From Ancylobacter aquaticus (GTDB taxonomy: Bacteria; Pseudomonadota; Alphaproteobacteria; Rhizobiales; Xanthobacteraceae): 64,000 nucleotides of DNA. Under the pieces are notes generated by a model, which worked only from the letters and a program-made list of their open reading frames with translations, was not told the origin of the DNA and did not search any database. A program made the position numbers and the translations under genes. The DNA is taken from assembly GCF_004339465.1 (NCBI RefSeq), contig NZ_SMFY01000002.1, forward strand, positions 372,001 to 436,000, read 5' to 3'. How positions within the stretch are numbered: position 1 is the first letter of the stretch; every line of letters begins with the position of its first letter. Shown here in pieces: positions 8,938-16,424 of this stretch.

Positions 8938-9609
8938 TCAGGCCAGGCGCGAGCGCAGGCGCCGCTCGCACAGGCCCACGACCTGCGAGAGAGGGACCGA
9001 GAGCGCGAAATAGATGAAGGCGACCGTGGTGTAGATCTCGATCGGGCGGTAGGTCTGGGTGGCCAGCGTCTTGCCCTCATACATGAGGTCGGCAATCGCC
9101 ACGATCGCCACCAGCGATGTCTGCTGTAGCAGGCCGATTGTGTTGGTCAGCAGCACGGGGATCGCCATCAGCACCGCCTGCGGCAGGATGACGAACAGTG
9201 TCTTCTTCAGCGGAGACAGGCCGAGCGCGGTGCAGGCGTCGTAATGCGAAGAGGGAATGGCCTGGATCGCGGCGCGGTAGGCCTCGGCATTGAAGGCCGT
9301 GATGTTCATGCCCAGTGCGAGGATGGCCATGTAGAACGGATCGTAGAAAACCCCGAAGAAGAACGGCACGCAGTAGAAAATCCAGATGATCTGGACCAGC
9401 GCGGGCGTGCAGCGGAACACCTCTATGAAGCCGATCGCCACCCAGCGCAGCGGCGCGATGCGGCTCATCACCATCTGGCAGACGAGAAAGCCGCCGACGA
9501 GGCCGATGACGGCGCAGATCGCTGTGAGCTGCAGCGTGACAGCGAGCCCGGCCATCAGCGGGTCCCAGTTCGCCGCGATGACCGAGAAGTCCCAGGTATA
9601 ACGACCCAT
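8938..9609 (-). CDS. Polar amino acid ABC transporter permease (first permease)
   Basis: The 223-residue PAAT permease has ANWDPLMAGLAVTLQLT at the N-terminus, the EAA-type loop AYRAAIQAIPSSHYDACTALGLS and five or so membrane helices. The ATG at 9609 lies eight bases after GAGGAG; a GTG three codons earlier overlaps that site and is less likely. It sits between the ATPase gene (12-base gap) and the partner permease. Confidence 0.92.
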   Translation of the reverse strand: MGRYTWDFSVIAANWDPLMAGLAVTLQLTAICAVIGLVGGFLVCQMVMSRIAPLRWVAIGFIEVFRCTPALVQIIWIFYCVPFFFGVFYDPFYMAILALGMNITAFNAEAYRAAIQAIPSSHYDACTALGLSPLKKTLFVILPQAVLMAIPVLLTNTIGLLQQTSLVAIVAIADLMYEGKTLATQTYRPIEIYTTVAFIYFALSVPLSQVVGLCERRLRSRLA

Positions 9610-9621
9610 CGTCTCCACTCC

Positions 9622-10398
9622 TCAGGAAATGGTCTCGACGTGAAGAACCTTTTTCAGGAAATCCGCGGTGCGCGGCTCGGCGGGATTGGTGAACATCTTT
9701 GAAGGCGGTGCGTCCTCGATGATCCGGCCATCGGCGGAAAAGATCACGCGGGTGGCGATGCGCTTGGCGAACCACATGTCGTGGGTGACGATCATCATCG
9801 ACATCTTCTGCTCGGCGAGTTCGAGCATAAGCCCCTCCACTTCGGTGACGAGCTCGGGGTCGAGGGCCGAAGTCACCTCGTCGAAGAGCATGATTTTCGG
9901 GTCGAGCAGCAAGGCGCGGGCGATGGCGACGCGCTGCTTCTGGCCGCCGGACAGCATGCCGGGGAAGGCACCGGCCTTGCTCTCCAGGCCGAGGCGGGTC
10001 AGCAGTTGCATGGCCCGTTCCGTGGAGCTCGACCGGCTTTCGCCGCGGGCGCGCATCGGCGCGAGGATGAGGTTGCCGAGCACGGTGAGATGCGGGAACA
10101 GCGTATAGTGCTGGAACACCATCCCGACCTTGTTGCGGACCGGGATGTTGACGAAATTGTCCTTCGTGGACTTCGGGTCCGCCTCGATGTAACGCACGCC
10201 TTCGAGTTCGATGCGGCCATGGTCGATTTTCTCCAGGCCCATCACACAACGCAGCAGAGTGCTCTTGCCGCTGCCGCTCGGCCCGATGACGACGACACGC
10301 TCACCGGCTTCCATCTGGAAGTTGATGTCGTCGAGGACGACCAGGTGCCCGCCGAACGACTTTCGCAGGCCTTGCACGTTCAGGAAGCTGGACGACAT
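9622..10398 (-). CDS. Polar amino acid ABC transporter ATP-binding protein
   Basis: The 258-residue ATPase is of the GlnQ/HisP type. It shows Walker A GPSGSGKST (39-47), the PAAT-specific insert before the Q-loop (VGMVFQHYTLFPHLT), signature LSGGQKQR, Walker B IMLFDEVTSALDPE and an H-loop (IVTHDM). The start at 10398 follows AGAGGGG by five bases. It powers the two permeases encoded downstream. Confidence 0.95.
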   Translation of the reverse strand: MSSSFLNVQGLRKSFGGHLVVLDDINFQMEAGERVVVIGPSGSGKSTLLRCVMGLEKIDHGRIELEGVRYIEADPKSTKDNFVNIPVRNKVGMVFQHYTLFPHLTVLGNLILAPMRARGESRSSSTERAMQLLTRLGLESKAGAFPGMLSGGQKQRVAIARALLLDPKIMLFDEVTSALDPELVTEVEGLMLELAEQKMSMMIVTHDMWFAKRIATRVIFSADGRIIEDAPPSKMFTNPAEPRTADFLKKVLHVETIS

Positions 10399-10426
10399 GC
10401 CGACCCCTCTTTCTTGCATTGGGAGA

Positions 10427-10452
10427 CGGACGGCACCGTGCGGCGCCGTCCG
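10427..10452 (-). terminator. Intergenic hairpin after the substrate-binding protein gene
   Basis: A perfect 8-bp stem (cggacggc at 10427-10434 with gccgtccg at 10445-10452) lies between the stop of the binding-protein gene and the ATPase start. It has no T-run. I read it as an mRNA-stabilising or partially terminating hairpin, a common way to make more binding protein than membrane subunits. Confidence 0.5.
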
Positions 10453-10469
10453 CTCCGGAAACCGTCAGC

Positions 10470-11321
10470 TCACTTGGCGCCGGCGAGATACACTTCGCTC
10501 CAATGCTTCAGCGACGCATCGACCGAACCGAGGGACACCTTCTCTTCGAGGAAGATGTTGAGCACCTGGATGTCATGATAGGTCAACTGCGGCGGCAGGC
10601 CGAAGGAGATGCCCTGCTTCATCAGCGCAGGATGGGCTTCGAGCAGGCCGACCTTTTCCGAATTGGCGGTCTGCAGCAGCAGATTGGTGGTCGAGTCGGC
10701 ACCGGCGACGTCGACGCGGCCCGAGAGAAGCGCCAGGTTGAGGCCGTTGGCATCCGGGAGGCGGACGATCTGCGCCTTCTTGAAGCGCTCGGTAACCTTG
10801 TGGTCCTGAGCCGAGCCGGACATCACGCCGATGCGCATGCCGGCCACGTCGAAGGAAGAGAGGTCGGTAGCGGGGTTCTTGGTCTTCTCGCTCGCCAGAA
10901 GATAGGCGAAGTTCATCTCATCATAGCCAGCAATGCCGCTGTAGTTGATGACGAGGGCGCGGGCCGGGGTGCGGTTCAGCGCCGGGGACATGTCCCACTT
11001 GCCCGCCTGCAGGCCAGCGACGATGTTGTCCCAGGTGGTGTCGACGAACTCGACCTTCACCTTGAGCACCTCGGCGAACTGCTTGCACAGGTCGAGATAG
11101 GCGCCGCCATATTCGCCCGTCTTGAGGTCCTTCATGACATAGGGCGGCGAGATGGCGGAGGCGCAGCGCAGCGTGCCGCGCTTCTGCACTTCCGACCAGT
11201 AGCCATCGGCATGGGCAGGCGTCGCCTGCAGCCCGGCAACCATGGCAAGGCCGAGAGCGCCCGCGCCGATGCCGTGCGTGCAGAGCCTTGCAAACTTCTT
11301 CCAAACGCGAGCTAAAGTCAT
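10470..11321 (-). CDS. Amino-acid-type ABC transporter substrate-binding protein
   Basis: The 283-residue periplasmic protein of SBP family 3 has a signal peptide ending at THADG-like PAHA-DG (residues 35-41), then the family pattern RGTLRCASAISPPYVMKDL, GEYGGAYLDLCKQFAEVL and VEFVDTTWDNIVAGLQAGKWDM. The start at 11321 follows GGGGAA. It is the first gene of the transporter operon. Its promoter carries a TTGACA box (minus strand of 11429-11434), a TACGAT -10 box 16 bases away, and an operator directly on the -10. Confidence 0.93.
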   Translation of the reverse strand: MTLARVWKKFARLCTHGIGAGALGLAMVAGLQATPAHADGYWSEVQKRGTLRCASAISPPYVMKDLKTGEYGGAYLDLCKQFAEVLKVKVEFVDTTWDNIVAGLQAGKWDMSPALNRTPARALVINYSGIAGYDEMNFAYLLASEKTKNPATDLSSFDVAGMRIGVMSGSAQDHKVTERFKKAQIVRLPDANGLNLALLSGRVDVAGADSTTNLLLQTANSEKVGLLEAHPALMKQGISFGLPPQLTYHDIQVLNIFLEEKVSLGSVDASLKHWSEVYLAGAK

Positions 11322-11402
11322 TGTGTGTTCCCCTTTGCGGAAGCCGATATGCACGGATGATGTCCGCCGCAAGCGGACAATCAGGTTCCTGTTTGATTTT
11401 TG

Positions 11403-11415
11403 TTATATCGTATAA
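11403..11415. promoter_or_regulatory. Operator site 1 (TGTTATA type) on the transporter -10 box
   Basis: The perfect inverted repeat TTATA-TCG-TATAA is preceded by TG. It covers the minus-strand -10 box TACGAT (11407-11412), 16 bases from the -35 box TTGACA (11429-11434). Binding here should block the transporter operon. I infer GntR regulator 1 (21640-22320) as the binder because the same element recurs across its gene neighbourhood. Confidence 0.65.
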
Positions 11416-11593
11416 ATCTTATGCGCTCTGTCAAATGAAGATTTGCTAGGTGGCAAGCTCACTTATCATGATTTTTAAGTATCTGATAATACAGGATTTT
11501 TCATTTCGTTCCGAACTTGGCGGCGCCGTTCCATGCTGGCTCGCGCTGGACGGCCGGCCCCTTTCCCCTTGCCTCCCTCTGAAGTTATGTCAT

Positions 11594-11607
11594 TTGTTAT
11601 ATAATAA
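11594..11607. promoter_or_regulatory. Operator site 2 (TGTTATA type) before the SDR operon
   Basis: TTGTTATATAATAA is palindromic except for one base pair and contains a perfect TATAAT -10 (11600-11605). The GGGGAGG ribosome site and ATG of the SDR gene follow within 16 bases, so either the leader is extremely short or this is purely an operator over a promoter whose -35 is weak. Confidence 0.6.
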
Positions 11608-11622
11608 TTTGGGGAGGCAGAT

Positions 11623-12405
11623 ATGCAGCGTCATAAAGGCCGGCGCGTTCTCATCACCGGCGCCGGAAATGGAATAGGCATGGCGGCGGCCTGCTTCTTC
11701 GCGGGCGAGGGCGCGCGCCTGTGCCTGGTCGATGTCGACGCCGGGGCGCTGGCGGCCACCCTCGACAAGCTGCCTCCCGGCACCGAGGCGCTGAGCCATG
11801 CCGTCTCCGTCACCGACGAGGTGGCGATCGCCGGCGTGGTCGACGCGATGGTCGCGGCCTATGGCGGCATCGATGCGGTCGTGAACTCGGCGGGAGTGGT
11901 AGTGGTCGAGCCGGCGCTGGAGGCCCGGATCGATATTTTCCGCGAGGTGATCGAGGTCAACCTCGTCGGCACCTGGATCGTCTGCCAAGCAGCGGCGCGC
12001 CACATGGTGAAGGCCGGTAGCGGGGCGATCGTCAACATCAGCTCGGTTTACGGCTTCCAGGGGGCCCCCAGCCGCACCGCCTACTGCGCGTCCAAGGGGG
12101 GCGTCGTCAATCTCACCAATTCGCTAGCGGTGGAGTGGGGCCCGCTCGGCATCCGGGTCAACAGCGTGGCGCCCACCGGCACCCGCACGCCCATGGTTCA
12201 GGGGCTGATCGACCGTGGCATCTATGATGTGGATGCCGTCTCGCGCCGCACGCCCCTGCGCCGCATCGCCGAGCCGGAAGAGGTCGCCGCTGCGTGCGGC
12301 TTCCTCGTCGGCGACGAGGCGGGCATGACCACCGGCCATCACCTCGCCGTCGATGGCGGCTGGCTCGCCAATGGCTTCCTCATGGCGCCCAAGGCGGGCG
12401 CCTGA
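11623..12405 (+). CDS. SDR-family oxidoreductase (FabG-like)
   Basis: The 260-residue classical SDR has TGAGNGIG, DVD after beta-2 (NAD-preferring acidic residue), NSAG, the catalytic Ser (NISSVYG) then YCASK, and the C-terminal VDGGW motif. A strong GGGGAGG site precedes the ATG. It heads a three-gene plus-strand unit with the RidA-family gene and a His/Cys-rich unknown, divergent from the amino acid transporter. It may oxidise a hydroxy intermediate of the imported compound. Confidence 0.92.
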   Translation: MQRHKGRRVLITGAGNGIGMAAACFFAGEGARLCLVDVDAGALAATLDKLPPGTEALSHAVSVTDEVAIAGVVDAMVAAYGGIDAVVNSAGVVVVEPALEARIDIFREVIEVNLVGTWIVCQAAARHMVKAGSGAIVNISSVYGFQGAPSRTAYCASKGGVVNLTNSLAVEWGPLGIRVNSVAPTGTRTPMVQGLIDRGIYDVDAVSRRTPLRRIAEPEEVAAACGFLVGDEAGMTTGHHLAVDGGWLANGFLMAPKAGA

Positions 12406-12407
12406 TC

Positions 12408-12441
12408 CCTCGGCAGGTCCTCGCCCGAGGTCCGCATTTTT
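12408..12441 (+). terminator. Weak hairpin with T-run between SDR and RidA-family genes
   Basis: A 6-bp stem CCTCGG (12408-12413) with CCGAGG (12425-12430) is followed after six bases by five T (12437-12441). The T-run is displaced from the stem, so it may only attenuate transcription into the next genes. Confidence 0.35.
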
Positions 12442-12455
12442 GATGGAGACCCCCC

Positions 12456-12845
12456 ATGGTAAAGCGCCAGAACATTTCCTCCGGCTCGCAGTTCGAAAAG
12501 CTCTACGGCTATTCCCGTGCCGTGAAGGCGGGAGACACGCTCTACATTTCCGGCACCATCGGCATGGACTACGCCGCCGGCAAGATGCCGGAGGATGCGG
12601 TCGGCCAGGTCCGCCAGATCATCAAGAACTTCGAGATGCCGCTCGCCGCCGCCGGCGGTTCGCTGAAGGATATCGTACAGATCACCACCTATGTGACGAC
12701 GCCGGAGGTCTTCAAGGAAGTCGGCCCGGAACTCGGCGTGATCTTCGGCGACATACAGCCGACCAATGCCGCGCTGGTGGTGGCGTTCCCGGTTCCCGGC
12801 GTGCTGGTAGAGATTTCGGCGACGGCCGTCATCGGGTGCGAATGA
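12456..12845 (+). CDS. RidA-family protein lacking the catalytic arginine
   Basis: The 129-residue YjgF/RidA fold shows LYISGTIGMD, QVRQIIKNFEMPLAAAGGSLKDIVQITTYV and VEISATAVI. RidA proper hydrolyses reactive imines/enamines and needs an arginine in its P-x-R motif. Here the matching segment reads PTNAALVV, so that residue is Asn104. This places the protein in another Rid subfamily whose activity is less certain. GGAG lies seven bases before the ATG. Its genes of residence (amino acid oxidases, OCD, P5C reductase) do suggest imine chemistry. Confidence 0.9.
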   Translation: MVKRQNISSGSQFEKLYGYSRAVKAGDTLYISGTIGMDYAAGKMPEDAVGQVRQIIKNFEMPLAAAGGSLKDIVQITTYVTTPEVFKEVGPELGVIFGDIQPTNAALVVAFPVPGVLVEISATAVIGCE

Positions 12846-12872
12846 GCGGGCGAGAACGGACGGAGATTTCCC

Positions 12873-13397
12873 ATGTGCAAGTCCTGCCATTCAGGCCTGC
12901 CGTTGACTTTTGACGTGGTGGACGAGGCGGGCATCGTCGCGGCGGCGACCGCCGCCCATGCGGGCGGGCAGGCCTGGCACTTCCATGTGCTCGCGCCCCT
13001 TTGCACCTTCAGCCCCAAGCCCGGCGCCTACACCTTCCTGCTGGAACTGACCGACGCGAAGCGCGCGCTTTGCGCCTATTACGACGAGAAACCGACGGCA
13101 GTGAACAAGCAGCTTCTTCCACTGCTGCACGGCGCCGACGCCCTTGCCGACACGCCGGCCGACGCCAGCCTCGCGGAAGAAGACGAAGCCCTGCTCGCGA
13201 CCATCGAGGCGGCGGCGAAAGCGGGCACGAGCTGGCACCATCACATGATGTTCCCAGCCTGCGGACTGAATACCTCGGACGGTAAATGGCGGCTTTTCGT
13301 CGAGATCGACGGCCGCGAGCCCGCGATCCACGACTATGCCGACGAGCCCTCGCGGGTGCTGAACCGCATCGAGCGGATCTATTTCGGCCTCACCTGA
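12873..13397 (+). CDS. Unknown His/Cys-rich protein, copy 1 (WHxH / WHHHM family)
   Basis: I do not recognise this 174-residue soluble protein as a named family. It has two matching motifs: WHFHVLAPLCTF (W35, H36, H38, C44) and WHHHMMFPAC (W121, H122-H124, C130), with LLHG between them and a final R-I-E-x-I-Y-F strand. A paralogue at 26831-27373 keeps every one of these residues at nearly the same positions, so they are probably metal or substrate ligands. An extra N-terminal CKSCH (residues 2-6) is absent from the paralogue. The gene is third in the SDR/RidA operon, 27 bases after the RidA-family gene. Confidence 0.85.
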   Translation: MCKSCHSGLPLTFDVVDEAGIVAAATAAHAGGQAWHFHVLAPLCTFSPKPGAYTFLLELTDAKRALCAYYDEKPTAVNKQLLPLLHGADALADTPADASLAEEDEALLATIEAAAKAGTSWHHHMMFPACGLNTSDGKWRLFVEIDGREPAIHDYADEPSRVLNRIERIYFGLT

Positions 13398-13415
13398 GCG
13401 TGCGGCACATATGGA

Positions 13416-13445
13416 AACGGGCGCCCCCGTGAGGAGGCGCCCGTT
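13416..13445. terminator. Bidirectional hairpin between convergent genes
   Basis: A perfect 10-bp stem AACGGGCGCC (13416-13425) / GGCGCCCGTT (13436-13445) with a 10-base loop lies between the stops of the plus-strand unknown gene and the minus-strand DUF3830 gene. T-runs are short (TT and TTT), so it is probably a shared but imperfect terminator. Confidence 0.6.
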
Positions 13446-13470
13446 CTCGCGCTGGCAGGAGCGCGTGGGC

Positions 13471-14358
13471 TCATCGCAGTTCCTGCCGCGCAAGGGCTGC
13501 CTGGGTCGCCTCGTTGAGGGCGTTCCAGGGAATAAACGTGTCCAGCCACGCGGCAGCGCGGCCCGTGAACAGCACCAGTTCCTCGATCACATCGTCGATG
13601 TCTTCAGGCGCGCCGAGCAGCGCCTTGGCGTCGTCGAGCACCTTGCCGGTGGCGTGCAGGGCGCAGAAGCCGTCGATCCGGGCATTGAAGGCATCAATGA
13701 GGAACTCCAGCACGCGGGCGCGCTCGGCCGTGCCGATGCCGTGGGCGGCGCTGCGCAGGCGCCAGATCAGTTCATGCAGCTTGCGCAGTTCGCCTTCCGC
13801 CATGGCGAGCGGGCCATAGGGGATCATCATCCCCTGCCGGCGCAGCAGCGCGTACATCTCTTCCGGCGGCGCCTGCCACATCGCCTTGCGTGCGGTGCGC
13901 AGGGCGTTCAACCCCGGCGAGGTGAAAGGCTTTTCCGGCACAGCGAGGGCAAGCGCGTCCTCATTGGCGGTGAGCTGGGCCAGCAACGGCGCCTGCCCGT
14001 GGTTCTCGACCACGCGGCGGCCGAAGGCCCTCAGCCAACCAATATCGCCGGTGAGCCGGCCGAGCACGGACACCTGCGCCTTCTCGGCCTGTAGATCCCC
14101 ATAGATCAGCTCGAGGAACTGGCGCTCCGGCCAATACAGGAAGGTGCCGGCCGGGAGGGTGAGAATGTCCGCCGGCTTCTCAATGTCGGCCACCACGGGC
14201 GCATGCCAGAAGATGTGCTGTCCGGCGATTTTGGCGCAGTGGATGTCGAGCGCCGCCGGCAGGTTGGCAATCACCTTGCCGATCGTCACCGGCGCGAGGT
14301 CGGGATAGAGCTCGATCTCGTGCGCGACCCCGTCCAGCGTGAAAGAGAGCGAAGGCAT
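13471..14358 (-). CDS. DUF3830-like (cyclophilin-like) protein with extra C-terminal domain
   Basis: The 295-residue product splits in two. Residues 1-125 resemble the DUF3830/cyclophilin-like barrel (ELYPDLAPVTIGKVIANLP, then HCAKIAGQHIFWHAP, ILTLPAGTFLYWPE). Residues 130-295 are an all-helical region I do not recognise (GLNALRTARKAMWQAPPEEMY, LIDAFNARIDGFCALHATGK). Usual DUF3830 proteins end after about 150 residues. The start at 14358 follows AAGGGA. It is last in the dehydrogenase-complex operon (18381 to 13471). Function is unknown. Confidence 0.7.
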   Translation of the reverse strand: MPSLSFTLDGVAHEIELYPDLAPVTIGKVIANLPAALDIHCAKIAGQHIFWHAPVVADIEKPADILTLPAGTFLYWPERQFLELIYGDLQAEKAQVSVLGRLTGDIGWLRAFGRRVVENHGQAPLLAQLTANEDALALAVPEKPFTSPGLNALRTARKAMWQAPPEEMYALLRRQGMMIPYGPLAMAEGELRKLHELIWRLRSAAHGIGTAERARVLEFLIDAFNARIDGFCALHATGKVLDDAKALLGAPEDIDDVIEELVLFTGRAAAWLDTFIPWNALNEATQAALARQELR

Positions 14359-14365
14359 GTGACTG

Positions 14366-15079
14366 TTATCCCTTGGAGAAAAGCGCACCGCCGACGACCT
14401 GCCGGGTGGGAAGCATTTCGATGGTGGTGAGATCGACGAAAGCCGGGCTGCTCAGGACATGAAGAATGGTCGCGGCGACGTTGGCGGGGGTGAGGCACTC
14501 ATAGCCGTCATAGAATTCTTCATCGGCGCCGAGCTGGTCGTGAATGCCGGTCTGCACGCGGCCGAGCAGGATTTCAGTCACGCGGATATGGCTGTCGCGC
14601 ATGTCCACCCGCAGATTGGCGGACATTGCGTGCATGGCGGCCTTGGTGGCGCTGTAGAGCGCCGGCCCCGTGCCAGGAACCGTGCCGCAGATGGAGCCCA
14701 GCATCACGATGGTGCCCGCGTCGGCGGCCTTCATGGCCGGCACAACTGCCCGCAGAATGTTGACGGTGCCGAGAATATTGATCGCGACCAGCCTGTGCGC
14801 GACGTCGTCGGGGGTCTCGTGCAGGGCAAGCTGCGGCCCGAGGACGCCGGCGCTGTGGATCACCACGTCGGTTTTCTCACCGGCAAGTGCCGCCATCACC
14901 GCCTGCGCGTCGCAGATGTCGAGCGTGCGGGTGCGGCAGCCGGTTCGGGCGGCGAGATCGGCGAGGGCGCTCTCATTGGTGCCGAGGGCGAGCGTCGCAT
15001 AGCCCGCCTGCGTGAGTTGCGCGACGATGACGCGACCGATGCCGCCCGTAGCGCCTGTGACGATCGCCGTCGGTTTCAT
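14366..15079 (-). CDS. SDR-family oxidoreductase, paralogue of the SDR at 20666
   Basis: The 237-residue SDR has TGATGGIG, HSAG, and Tyr-Lys in YSATK. Its C-terminal half is unusual for the family and closely matched by the SDR at 20666-21418: LRV-D-x-R-VTEI-GRV-TG-H, then YECL-x-A, I-VL-P and P-T-x-QVVGG. The two are recent paralogues in neighbouring operons. It lies between the E2-hydrolase gene and the DUF3830 gene, with a 7-base gap to the latter, so it is co-transcribed with the E1/E2 complex. Confidence 0.9.
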   Translation of the reverse strand: MKPTAIVTGATGGIGRVIVAQLTQAGYATLALGTNESALADLAARTGCRTRTLDICDAQAVMAALAGEKTDVVIHSAGVLGPQLALHETPDDVAHRLVAINILGTVNILRAVVPAMKAADAGTIVMLGSICGTVPGTGPALYSATKAAMHAMSANLRVDMRDSHIRVTEILLGRVQTGIHDQLGADEEFYDGYECLTPANVAATILHVLSSPAFVDLTTIEMLPTRQVVGGALFSKG

Positions 15080-15097
15080 GTCGCCCCCCGCTCCATT

Positions 15098-16396
15098 TCA
15101 GCCGGCGCTGCGGGCGTTTTGCAGGATCAGCCGCGCGACCGTCGAGGGAGCCTCGACATGGGGCATGTGACCGACATTGGGCAGCAGGTGGATGGCCGCT
15201 TCGGGGCCGGCACCCAGCGCGTGGCGCATCGGGATGATGCGATCGCATTCGCCCCAGATGATCCTCTGGGGCACCGCGATCCGGCGCAGCGCCGCGCGCA
15301 TTTCCCCCGCTTGCGTGCCGTCCGGGAACAGCCTGTCGGCAAGCACGGCCTGCGCCTGCCGGAGTTCTTCGGTCCGCGCTTTCAACGCCGCCTGGACATA
15401 GCCGGGCGACACGATGGACGGATCGGCAAACAGGCGCAGCATCCAGGGCCTCAGGCTCTCCACGCGAGTTGCGCGGCTGAAACCGTCGAGGAAATCCCCG
15501 TCGATCTCCGGCCCCAGGCCCGCCGGCGCGATCAGCGTGAGCGAGCGCGGGACCACGCGGCCGGTTTCCGCGAGAGCAATGGCGACGCCGCCGCCAAGCG
15601 AATGCCCGACGAGGTGGCACTCCTCGATGCCGGCCTCGTTGAGCGCCTGCGCGATGGTGGAGGCGAGGTCTTCAAAGCTCCTCGCTCCGGCGTCCGCCGG
15701 TGACCGACCGTGACCGGGCAGGTCCACCAGCACGGCGGCATGGTCGGCACCGAGCGTCGCGAGCAGCGGCTGCCAGGAGAAGCCATCGGCGCCGAAGCCG
15801 TGCAGGAACACGAAGGGCGTGCCGGTTGCGCTGCCGCGCCGGGCGAGACTGATCGCGCTGGCCGCGGGAGAGGGGACCCCAATTGGCGCATTTCCGGCAG
15901 CAGGGCGCGCCTCGGTGAAGGCATCGACGTCGCGCAGCTTGATGCGGCCGGAGGGGCTGGAGGGGATGATTTCATTCAGGTCGATGCCCCGGCTCGCGGC
16001 GATGCGCCGTGCCAGCGGCGAGGCGGTGACGCGTACCGAGCCGTTCGCAGCGACGGGTGGCGCCACGGCAGGAGGAGTACGCGCTGCAGGTGCCGCAGGC
16101 GTGGCAGGCGCGGGGGCAGCGGGCGGGGCGACGGCCGTCGCCGGCGCGCCCTGCGTGGCACCGTCGCGAATCGTACCGAGCACCGTGCCGATCGCCACTT
16201 CCTCGCCGATTTGCGCCCGGATGTCGGCGAGGACGCCGGAGACCGGGGCCTCGATCTCGGTGGCCGCCTTGGCAGTCTCGACAGTGACGACGAGTTCGCC
16301 CGCCGCGACGTTTTCGCCGGGCTTCTTGTGCCAGGCGACCACGACGACGGATTCCATGTATTCGCCGCCAGCGCCGACGACGGTGATATCGGTCAC
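15098..16396 (-). CDS. AcoC-like E2: lipoyl domain, E3-binding domain and alpha/beta hydrolase
   Basis: The 432-residue product begins with GTG, eight bases after GGGGAGG. Domain order: lipoyl domain (1-78) with the lipoylated lysine expected at K43 in VETAKAATE (canonical ETDKA); an Ala/Pro linker; a peripheral-subunit-binding domain (about 121-160, ASPLARRIAASRGIDL); then an alpha/beta hydrolase (about 180-430) with nucleophile GHSLGG, Asp in CDRIIP and His in NVGHMPHVE. This replaces the normal E2 acyltransferase domain, as in acetoin dehydrogenase AcoC. It works with the E1 genes just upstream. No dedicated E3 gene is in the window. Confidence 0.92.
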   Translation of the reverse strand: MTDITVVGAGGEYMESVVVVAWHKKPGENVAAGELVVTVETAKAATEIEAPVSGVLADIRAQIGEEVAIGTVLGTIRDGATQGAPATAVAPPAAPAPATPAAPAARTPPAVAPPVAANGSVRVTASPLARRIAASRGIDLNEIIPSSPSGRIKLRDVDAFTEARPAAGNAPIGVPSPAASAISLARRGSATGTPFVFLHGFGADGFSWQPLLATLGADHAAVLVDLPGHGRSPADAGARSFEDLASTIAQALNEAGIEECHLVGHSLGGGVAIALAETGRVVPRSLTLIAPAGLGPEIDGDFLDGFSRATRVESLRPWMLRLFADPSIVSPGYVQAALKARTEELRQAQAVLADRLFPDGTQAGEMRAALRRIAVPQRIIWGECDRIIPMRHALGAGPEAAIHLLPNVGHMPHVEAPSTVARLILQNARSAG

Positions 16397-16424
16397 GGCA
16401 AGATCCTCCCCTTCACGGCCGACC

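Larger units (their letters stand above)
11322..11622. other. Divergent promoter region of the transporter and SDR operons
   Basis: This 301-bp gap is AT-rich compared with its neighbours. It holds a perfect inverted repeat TGTCCGC-N5-GCGGACA (11361-11379) in the transporter leader, the transporter promoter with operator site 1, and operator site 2 just before the SDR gene. No gene is seen in it. Confidence 0.6.
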
